From: an uncultured Acidiphilium sp. | GTDB lineage: Bacteria; Bacillota; Clostridia; Christensenellales; Borkfalkiaceae | Direction: 5' to 3' | Assembly: GCA_902495325.1 (NCBI GenBank) | Contig: CABUWK010000062.1 | Span: 1 to 6,702, forward strand | DNA: 6,702 nucleotides | Part shown: piece by piece, positions 1 through 3,765 of the stretch | Layout of the letters: the number at the start of each line of letters is the position of its first letter | Numbering within the stretch: the stretch's first letter is position 1 | Translations under genes and position numbers: made by a program | Notes under the pieces: generated by a model | The model's input: only the letters and a program-made list of their open reading frames with translations | The model's database searches: none | Told to the model about the DNA's origin: nothing

Positions 1-2
1 CG

Positions 3-112
3 TTTTTACGGATGAAAAATCGCGTTTTGACAAGGCAAACGCTCAAAATAATACTCTTCCGTATATTGCCGAGCGTTTAACACAGTCATAAACCGATTTT
101 TCGCCGTAAAAA
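3..112. repeat. 110-bp nested palindromic element (MITE- or REP-like candidate)
   Basis: The stretch folds on itself almost end to end. Outer arms 3-11/104-112 (tttttacgg/ccgtaaaaa) and 14-22/94-102 (gaaaaatcg/cgatttttc) are perfect apart from a small bulge. Then 24-31 pairs with 85-93 with one bulge, 37-44 pairs with 71-78 (aaacgctc/gagcgttt), and 51-54 pairs with 61-64 around a six-base loop. This is far more pairing than a terminator needs, and there is no T-tract outside it. On the minus strand a short open frame starts at an ATG at 87-89 and stops within the element (27 codons, no good ribosome binding site). I read that frame as a by-product of the repeat rather than a gene. A structured 5' leader for a gene off the left edge is the alternative. 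Copy number cannot be judged from this window. Confidence 0.55.
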
Positions 113-122
113 TAGTTAGTGA

Positions 123-134
123 TAGCAAATGCTA
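123..134. promoter_or_regulatory. Third, weaker copy of the TTAGCA-NN-TGCTAA operator
   Basis: The core tagca-aa-tgcta is a perfect 5+2+5 palindrome and shares ten of twelve or more core bases with the two operators at 1406-1423 and 1513-1530. The outer bases are imperfect here (preceded by ttagtga, followed by agcc). It lies beyond the terminator that closes the flavodoxin operon, so it should serve a different minus-strand transcript that continues off the left edge. A possible minus-strand -10 (TATTAT, 146-151) is nearby, but I see no convincing -35. Confidence 0.5.
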
Positions 135-160
135 AGCCTACCGCGATAATAAATTGGACC

Positions 161-206
161 TAAGAAAATCCCCGAATATTAAGCTAAGCTTAAGAAAATT
201 CCCGGA
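161..206. repeat. Imperfect direct repeat and small palindrome in the flavodoxin downstream region
   Basis: Sixteen bases at 161-176 (taagaaaatccccgaa) recur at 191-206 (taagaaaattcccgga) with two mismatches, exactly 30 bp apart. Between them, 179-193 is a perfect palindrome (ttaagct-a-agcttaa). The second repeat copy is the 5' arm of the terminator, so the duplication may be a partial copy of it. Confidence 0.45.
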
Positions 207-236
207 ACTGCGGCAGCAAATTCCGGGATTTTTCTT
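192..236 (-). terminator. Bidirectional rho-independent terminator after the flavodoxin gene
   Basis: Arms 192-207 and 221-236 pair over about 15 bp with a single T-T mismatch. The GC core is cccggaa/ttccggg, flanked by an A-run and a T-run that give a U-tract in either direction. The loop contains ctgcggcag. It lies about 125 bp past the flavodoxin stop codon and separates that operon from the operator copy at 123-134. Confidence 0.75.
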
Positions 237-361
237 ATTTATTATACGGATATTGTGTAAACATGATAAAACGCCGTATCGGCACGGCATTCGCCGTTAC
301 CGACCGTTTTCCGGAAGCGATCCGGATATAGCCACAGGTCGGAATCGGAAACCGATTCCGC
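237..361. other. Untranslated stretch with two hairpins downstream of flavodoxin
   Basis: No gene is supported here. A perfect 9-bp hairpin (340-348 cggaatcgg, loop aaa, 352-360 ccgattccg) sits one base past the flavodoxin stop codon. It has no T-tract, so it is not a standard terminator and may protect the mRNA 3' end. A second smaller hairpin is ccgga/tccgg at 311-315/321-325. The plus-strand open frame that runs through this stretch into the flavodoxin gene looks fortuitous. Confidence 0.5.
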
Positions 362-787
362 TCAGTCCTGCGCGGCGGCTTTCCCGAGCGCGCGGCACAA
401 AACAAGCGTGTCGTCATCGGGCGTATTATTCGCAGTGATCCCCTCGCCGAGCAGGATACCGCCGTTTTCCGTCACGCGGTCCTGCCACTTTCTCATCCAT
501 TCGCCGTCACCCCAGCCGTAGGAGCCGAACAGCCCCACTTTCTTGCCCGAAAGTTTTCCTTCCGCAGCGGAAAAGAAGGGTTCGAATTCGCTTTCTTCCA
601 GCTCTTCCGCCCCCATTGCGGGGCAACCGAATACAAGCGCGTCCGCATCGAGCGAGGACAAATCTGCCAGACTCACGGGAAGAAGAGCGACTTCCCCGCC
701 GCCTTCTTTTACCCCTTCGGCAACGGCATTCGCCATCGCCTCCGTATTGCCCGTACCGGACCAATAAATTACAGAAACTTTTTTCAT
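362..787 (-). CDS. Flavodoxin (short-chain type)
   Basis: This encodes a 141-residue cytoplasmic FMN electron carrier that can replace ferredoxin when iron is scarce. The N-terminus is a typical beta strand (KKVSVIYW) followed by the FMN phosphate loop SGTGNT at residues 10-15. The segment GSYGWGDGEW at residues 88-97 is the later FMN-contacting loop with aromatic residues that can stack on the isoalloxazine. Length and layout match short-chain flavodoxins, so the gene looks complete. The start ATG (785-787) is preceded by AAGAGGT with 7-nt spacing. It lies 64 bp downstream of the DUF3793 gene with no promoter I can see between them, so the two should be cotranscribed. It ends in TGA at the normal family length, and reading that TGA through would add an unrelated tail. 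This argues that TGA is a true stop in this genome. The specific redox partner cannot be told. Confidence 0.93.
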   Translation of the reverse strand: MKKVSVIYWSGTGNTEAMANAVAEGVKEGGGEVALLPVSLADLSSLDADALVFGCPAMGAEELEESEFEPFFSAAEGKLSGKKVGLFGSYGWGDGEWMRKWQDRVTENGGILLGEGITANNTPDDDTLVLCRALGKAAAQD

Positions 788-819
788 GATATTACCTCTT
801 ATTTTTTCATTTCGTCGTA

Positions 820-839
820 TCCGCGTTTTTTGCCGCGGA
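820..839. other. Small hairpin in the DUF3793-flavodoxin spacer
   Basis: Arms tccgcg (820-825) and cgcgga (834-839) form a short GC-rich stem between the two genes of the operon, ahead of the flavodoxin ribosome binding site. There is no T-tract directly after the stem on the minus strand, so strong termination is unlikely. It may tune mRNA processing or stability between the two genes. Confidence 0.35.
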
Positions 840-851
840 ACGAACGTTTTT

Positions 852-1394
852 TTATGCCACGCGGAAAATCTCTTCCAGCCGTTCGCCCCGATCCATGCGC
901 TTCAGGACACATTCGGAACACCTGCGGAATCTCGCGAACGTTTCCGCCGCCTTGCTTTCGTTTTCGTAAACCTTCCAATAGCCGCACAGTTTAAAACCGC
1001 CGTGCGGATTTTCGATAAACCCTCTCACGTCCGCAAGGGGATATCCGAGAAAAACGCCTATCTCGTGCGGAAAATCGTTTTTCGTTATGCGGGAACGAAG
1101 GGTTTCAAGCGCGCCTTCCGCATTTTTGTAGCGATATCCGTACTCTGCGAGAAAGGCTGAAATTTCGCCGTCAAACAATATTTTTTCGAGCGATTCTTCC
1201 CGATAGATCAACACGACCGCCCTGTCTCCGTTTTCCCGAAGGAAGAAACGGCGGAAACCTTTTTTCTCGAAACAGGAAGTCACTTTCTCGAAAACGCCGT
1301 ACTCTTCCGTGCGGATGCTTACCATGCTTGCGGCTTTGATCCCCGCAAAGGTCATTCCGCAATTTCTGCCCAAAGAATATTCCGTCTCGCTCAT
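852..1394 (-). CDS. DUF3793 family protein
   Basis: This encodes a 180-residue soluble protein of the DUF3793 family, which is common in anaerobic Firmicutes and has no known biochemical role. Recognisable parts are the N-terminal RNCGMTFAGIKAAS (residues 10-23; family members usually have a HCAPTLAGIK-like stretch), the central FPHEIGVFLGYPLADVRGFI (108-127), and CGYWKVY (137-143), followed by an A/F-rich helix with paired cysteines near 159 and 162. No signal peptide or membrane segment is visible. The ATG at 1392-1394 follows AAAGGAGG closely (about 3 nt), and the N-terminal motif would be cut by any later start. It is the first gene of the operon with flavodoxin, with TTAGCA-type operators at 1406-1423 and 1513-1530. 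From this context I infer a role in the response to iron or another metal, which is not demonstrated. Confidence 0.88.
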   Translation of the reverse strand: MSETEYSLGRNCGMTFAGIKAASMVSIRTEEYGVFEKVTSCFEKKGFRRFFLRENGDRAVVLIYREESLEKILFDGEISAFLAEYGYRYKNAEGALETLRSRITKNDFPHEIGVFLGYPLADVRGFIENPHGGFKLCGYWKVYENESKAAETFARFRRCSECVLKRMDRGERLEEIFRVA

Positions 1395-1405
1395 AGCCCT
1401 CCTTT

Positions 1406-1423
1406 GGTTAGCAAATGCTAACC
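1406..1423. promoter_or_regulatory. Perfect 18-bp palindromic operator next to the DUF3793 ribosome binding site
   Basis: ggttagca-aa-tgctaacc has perfect 8-bp arms with a 2-bp centre and directly touches the AAAGGAGG ribosome binding site at 1398-1405. The core TTAGCA-NN-TGCTAA is shared with 1513-1530. The half-site resembles the GTTAG/CTAAC halves of DtxR/IdeR-type metal-repressor boxes, which is an inference from base pattern only. A protein bound here could block elongation or a second start site. Confidence 0.72.
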
Positions 1424-1512
1424 GTCTCCGGAAAATATATGCGGCGTTTCTGCCGCACCCGACGTATTGCTTCCCCGTTGTTTCTTTCCCGTAAACAAAT
1501 CGGCTTGTTATT

Positions 1513-1530
1513 AGTTAGCAACTGCTAACT
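1513..1530. promoter_or_regulatory. Perfect 18-bp palindromic operator at the predicted transcription start
   Basis: agttagca-ac-tgctaact has perfect 8-bp arms with a 2-bp centre. It lies just downstream of the -10 hexamer at 1537-1542, so it overlaps the expected +1 of the DUF3793-flavodoxin transcript, which is the classic placement for a repressor site. The same core occurs at 1406-1423, 107 bp away, and a weaker copy lies at 123-134. Confidence 0.78.
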
Positions 1531-1536
1531 GTATTT

Positions 1537-1565
1537 ATCATACCATATCCTTCCCGAAAAGGCAA
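1537..1565 (-). promoter_or_regulatory. Sigma-A promoter of the DUF3793-flavodoxin operon
   Basis: On the minus strand, TTGCCT (1560-1565) and TATGAT (1537-1542) are separated by exactly 17 bp. The predicted start near 1530 falls in the palindromic operator at 1513-1530. The leader would be about 135 nt and contain the second operator. Confidence 0.68.
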
Positions 1566-1579
1566 GCGATTTTCATATC

Positions 1580-1616
1580 TTTCCCGAAAAAATTTTTTTC
1601 GGTGTTTTTCGGGAAA
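1580..1616 (-). terminator. Probable terminator of the vWA lipoprotein operon
   Basis: Arms tttcccgaaaaa (1580-1591) and tttttcgggaaa (1605-1616) are perfectly complementary over 12 bp. An alternative overlapping hairpin, ccgaaaaaa/ttttttcgg, is also possible inside it. It lies about 115 bp past the stop of the gene ending at 1732 and just upstream of the next promoter. The U-run is part of the stem rather than clearly after it, so efficiency is uncertain. Confidence 0.5.
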
Positions 1617-1731
1617 CCCCGGCATTCGTCGTTACAAAACTGTTCTACCTAAAATATGTCGGAAAATACAAGCCAAACCTTGCCGGAACGACGCACCGTT
1701 CAAAGCCATGCCGTCGGACAACGGGTTCGTT
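1617..1731. other. 3' untranslated stretch without a gene
   Basis: This is the spacer between the stop codon at 1732 and the hairpin at 1580-1616. I see only a small stem, gaacg/cgttc, at 1686-1690/1697-1701, and no coding signal on either strand. Confidence 0.4.
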
Positions 1732-2331
1732 TTATTCTCGTCCGGCGTGTTTTTTAAAGAAATGGAAATCGCAGCAATCGCCGCCGTATCCCAACGTTTT
1801 CGTCCGTGTGAACCCGATTTTATTCAACCCGCCATACGTTACGTCGTCAACGTCGCAGAATAAGCGGCACAGATCCGGACACCCGTTTTCAACGCAAGCC
1901 GTATGCCAGAGACATCTGTTAATCGTAACGTCGAAAAAGTCTTTGCCGTGCTTCTGCGTACTTTTCTGCAAATCGGTCTTACGCATGATCCTGAGAAAAA
2001 TCTTGCTGTAGATCGCGTAAAAGCCGGGTACTTTTTCCATTTTCGCCGTAGAAGCGTGCTTTTTTGCCGCAACTTTTTCGATCATGTATTTCCGCATGCA
2101 ACCGTACACGCTTTCAGCGGGCATTTTCTCTTCGCTCAGAGTTTTAAAAAGAGCAATGCGCGGAAGAATGGTTTTCGCAAGCGTTTTCATCTGATTTTCC
2201 GTTTTGTTTTTCGTTTCCGAAATCAACGCGCCGAGCTTTTTATCCTGTTTTCCGAACAAAAAATCGCCCTTGTCTTTCCCGAACTCTTCCTCTAAAAAAG
2301 CTTTGATCTGTTTTTGCTGTTTTATTTTCAT
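1732..2331 (-). CDS. L-2-amino-thiazoline-4-carboxylic acid hydrolase-like protein
   Basis: This encodes a 199-residue protein that I assign to the ATC hydrolase-like family by its C-terminal half. The founding activity opens the thiazoline ring of ATC on the way to cysteine, but most Firmicutes members have no tested activity. Visible features are a lysine-rich helical N-terminus (residues 1-60), then VTINRCLW (135-142), a cluster of cysteines and acids C140, C146, C151, C155, C159, D160, D162 and D163, and the closing GYGGDCCDFHFFKKH (181-195). The CDFxF ending and the Cys/Asp cluster are what I recognise. There is no signal peptide, so it should be cytoplasmic. The ATG at 2329-2331 has GGAG 8 nt upstream. 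It starts only 15 bp after the vWA lipoprotein gene ends, so the two are almost certainly one operon. The real substrate is unknown, and the number of cysteines would also suit metal binding. Confidence 0.72.
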   Translation of the reverse strand: MKIKQQKQIKAFLEEEFGKDKGDFLFGKQDKKLGALISETKNKTENQMKTLAKTILPRIALFKTLSEEKMPAESVYGCMRKYMIEKVAAKKHASTAKMEKVPGFYAIYSKIFLRIMRKTDLQKSTQKHGKDFFDVTINRCLWHTACVENGCPDLCRLFCDVDDVTYGGLNKIGFTRTKTLGYGGDCCDFHFFKKHAGRE

Positions 2332-2346
2332 TTCCGGTTCTCCGTT

Positions 2347-3159
2347 TTATAACACATACTGTCTGCGGAAGGGAATATCCCCCGCAACGTCTGCCGAAAT
2401 GCTCTGCGCCGAACATTCGTAAATACGCACGTTTCCGCAATCCGAAAATAAACTCTTCGTTCTCACCGCGTCCGATGCTTCCGGTTCGACCAGGAATAAA
2501 GAAAGAGTGACCCGTGATTCCGCCGAAAACAACTGTTTGCACTTTTCAACCTCTCTTTCGTCCGAAATCCCGTCCGTAAAGAGCATAACGTGCATGCTTC
2601 TGTATTCGTCCGTTCCCTTCCACGATTTCAGGCACATACAGGCACGGGCAAGCGCGTCGTAAAATTGCGTACTGCCAGCCGTCTCCGTGTTTCCGATGCC
2701 TGCGATCAGGCTTTCTCTCTCCGTCCACGGAAGAAGGGTTAAACCTGTTTCCCCGTTCACGTTGCCGGCAGCGCAATAATCGAGCTTGCCGAAACAATCC
2801 GTATTCCCGAGCGCGGCTGTCACGGCTTTGCAAGAAAGGGATAAACGGCTCGATTCGTCCGTTCCGTACATACTGCCGGAAACGTCGATCAGAAACACCA
2901 CGCCGAGCGAAACGCCGCTCTCTTCCGAAGGATCTTTCGCAGATTCCGCGGAAGATTCTTCCGTCGCTTCCGAGCTTTCCTCTCCCGCAGACACGCCTTC
3001 CGAAACGCTTTCCGAGACGCTTTCCGAAACGCTTTCCGAGACACTTTCCGGAACGCTTTCCTTATGCCCGCCGTCCGACCCCACGCCCGCATGCGCACAG
3101 CCGATCAGCCCGAAACACAGCAACACCGCCAGACAAAAAGCAATTATTCTCTTTTCCAT
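2347..3159 (-). CDS. Secreted lipoprotein with a von Willebrand factor A domain
   Basis: This encodes a 270-residue protein. An n-region MEKR and a hydrophobic stretch lead to the lipobox LIGC, with the lipidated cysteine at residue 21, so it should be anchored to the outer face of the membrane. Residues about 34-82 are a low-complexity Ser/Glu linker of ESVS repeats. The vWA domain follows: VVFLIDVSGSM carries the DxSxS metal site (D92, S94, S96), GSTQFYDAL supplies T164, and LFTDG supplies D196, so the MIDAS is complete and metal-dependent ligand binding is expected. I chose the ATG at 3157-3159 because GAGAGGG lies 5 nt upstream, whereas the in-frame GTG at 3163-3165 overlaps that site. 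It has its own promoter and is the first gene of an operon with the ATC hydrolase-like gene. The ligand is unknown. Confidence 0.88.
   Translation of the reverse strand: MEKRIIAFCLAVLLCFGLIGCAHAGVGSDGGHKESVPESVSESVSESVSESVSEGVSAGEESSEATEESSAESAKDPSEESGVSLGVVFLIDVSGSMYGTDESSRLSLSCKAVTAALGNTDCFGKLDYCAAGNVNGETGLTLLPWTERESLIAGIGNTETAGSTQFYDALARACMCLKSWKGTDEYRSMHVMLFTDGISDEREVEKCKQLFSAESRVTLSLFLVEPEASDAVRTKSLFSDCGNVRIYECSAQSISADVAGDIPFRRQYVL
2998..3061. repeat. 12-bp tandem repeat coding the lipoprotein linker
   Basis: There are just over five copies of a 12-bp unit, ttccgaaacgct and variants, at 2998, 3010, 3022, 3034 and 3046, with a partial copy at 3058. Alternate units differ at one base (gaa versus gag), which hints at a 24-bp duplication step. 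On the coding strand it reads ESVS four-residue repeats. As 12 is a multiple of 3, gain or loss of units keeps the frame and only changes linker length. Confidence 0.85.
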
Positions 3160-3164
3160 AAACA

Positions 3165-3171
3165 CCCTCTC
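3165..3171 (-). promoter_or_regulatory. Ribosome binding site that decides the lipoprotein start
   Basis: GAGAGGG on the minus strand ends 5 nt before the ATG at 3157-3159. It would overlap the alternative GTG start two codons upstream, which therefore is unlikely to be used. Confidence 0.7.
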
Positions 3172-3216
3172 ATAACCGTAGGCATTCGCCCGTCTTGCCG
3201 TAAAACGACTATCAAA

Positions 3217-3245
3217 AGTATAGCAGAAAAATTTTCCTTAAGCAA
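3217..3245 (-). promoter_or_regulatory. Sigma-A promoter of the vWA lipoprotein operon
   Basis: On the minus strand, TTGCTT (3240-3245) and TATACT (3217-3222) are 17 bp apart. The start would be near 3210, giving a leader of about 50 nt. The sequence upstream (3246-3290) is very AT-rich and could serve as an UP element. I see no TTAGCA palindrome here, so this operon does not appear to share the flavodoxin operators. Confidence 0.72.
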
Positions 3246-3322
3246 GCATTTTAATTTATATATAATGTATCATTTTATTATAATCTCCTGTAGCCCCGGA
3301 TTGTGATCCCGATCGGACGAAC

Positions 3323-3383
3323 TGTCATTCTCGTCATCCCGAGCCTGCCCCTTGCCCTGCTCACGAAGGATCTGAGAATGACA
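3323..3383. repeat. Palindromic dispersed-repeat element, copy 1
   Basis: Perfect 10-bp outer arms tgtcattctc (3323-3332) and gagaatgaca (3374-3383) enclose a 41-bp core starting gtcatcc and ending gaaggatct. The core matches that of copy 2 at 3450-3514 at both ends, while the outer stems differ. The motif looks like the GTCATCCTGAGC...GAAGGATCT repeats scattered in many Clostridia genomes, from memory and not checked. A further partial start (tgtcattctaacc) is at 3419-3431. Confidence 0.65.
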
Positions 3384-3449
3384 TTTTGGGTGAACGGGTT
3401 TCGTAAAACCATATCATTTTGTCATTCTAACCTAGTCTAAAAAATAGTC

Positions 3450-3514
3450 AATTGGTTTTTGTCATCCTGACCCGACAATATTCCCCCACTAAGGAAGGAT
3501 CTCAAAAACCAATT
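3450..3514. repeat. Palindromic dispersed-repeat element, copy 2
   Basis: Perfect 12-bp outer arms aattggtttttg (3450-3461) and caaaaaccaatt (3503-3514) enclose a core from gtcatcctgaccc to ggaaggatct. The core aligns with copy 1, but the outer stem has a wholly different sequence and is still fully paired. The middle of the core (gacaatattcccccacta) has drifted from copy 1. Confidence 0.65.
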
Positions 3515-3591
3515 ATTCCATTTGGAAAGGTTACATTTTATAAATCTTCCTCTATAAGCCGATAAACAAATCATTTCATCCCAAAAAAAAA

Positions 3592-3623
3592 CAAAAAGCA
3601 CGGCTCTAACGCCGTGCTTTTTG
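3592..3623 (-). terminator. Strong bidirectional rho-independent terminator
   Basis: Perfect 13-bp arms caaaaagcacggc (3592-3604) and gccgtgctttttg (3611-3623) surround a 6-base loop. On the minus strand the stem is followed by a long T-run (complement of the A-run at 3583-3591). It lies 140 bp past the stop of the GLUG gene and should end its transcript. Confidence 0.88.
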
Positions 3624-3650
3624 TATCCCTTGGCTTTTCTTAAAAAGCCT

Positions 3651-3731
3651 ACCCTTAATTTGGCGAATTTTTATAGCCCCTCTTAACTTGGCATAATTTT
3701 ACGACATCCCCTGATTTCGGCGAATTTTATC
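3651..3731 (-). mobile_element. Three degenerate 28-29 bp repeats, likely remnant end of an IS21-type element
   Basis: The units at about 3651-3676, 3677-3707 and 3708-3731 each contain a run of C, an AT-rich stretch, and ggcgaatttt or ggcataatttt. The shared ggc is spaced 28 and 29 bp apart. On the minus strand they read as successive AAAATTCGCC/AAAATTATGCC blocks ending in GGGG. This resembles the multiple terminal repeats at the ends of IS21-family elements. There is no istA or istB gene here, so it would be a solo end or relic. Independent binding-site repeats are the alternative. Confidence 0.45.
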
Positions 3732-3765
3732 AATGCAAGATCTTCGTCCACCTGCAATTTCTGTT

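Noticed and set aside
87..89. Small minus-strand gene of 27 codons starting here
   Set aside because: It lies wholly in the 110-bp palindrome, has no ribosome binding site, and its frame stays open upstream through the repeat arm, as expected for a repeat by-product.
154..438. Plus-strand open frame of 94 codons
   Set aside because: It crosses the terminator and runs antisense into the flavodoxin gene. It has no ribosome binding site and an Arg/Pro-rich composition typical of a shadow frame.
786..1160. Plus-strand open frame of 124 codons
   Set aside because: It lies antisense over the well-supported DUF3793 gene and resembles no family.
3163..3165. GTG start for the vWA lipoprotein, giving 272 residues
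   Set aside because: It overlaps the GAGAGGG ribosome binding site. The ATG at 3157-3159 has correct 5-nt spacing.
2786..3175. Plus-strand Ser/Thr/Glu-rich open frame
   Set aside because: It is the antisense reading of the 12-bp repeat and signal peptide of the lipoprotein gene, with no start signals.
3323..3514. CRISPR array
   Set aside because: There are only two copies with different outer stems, the spacing is not regular, and no cas gene is present.
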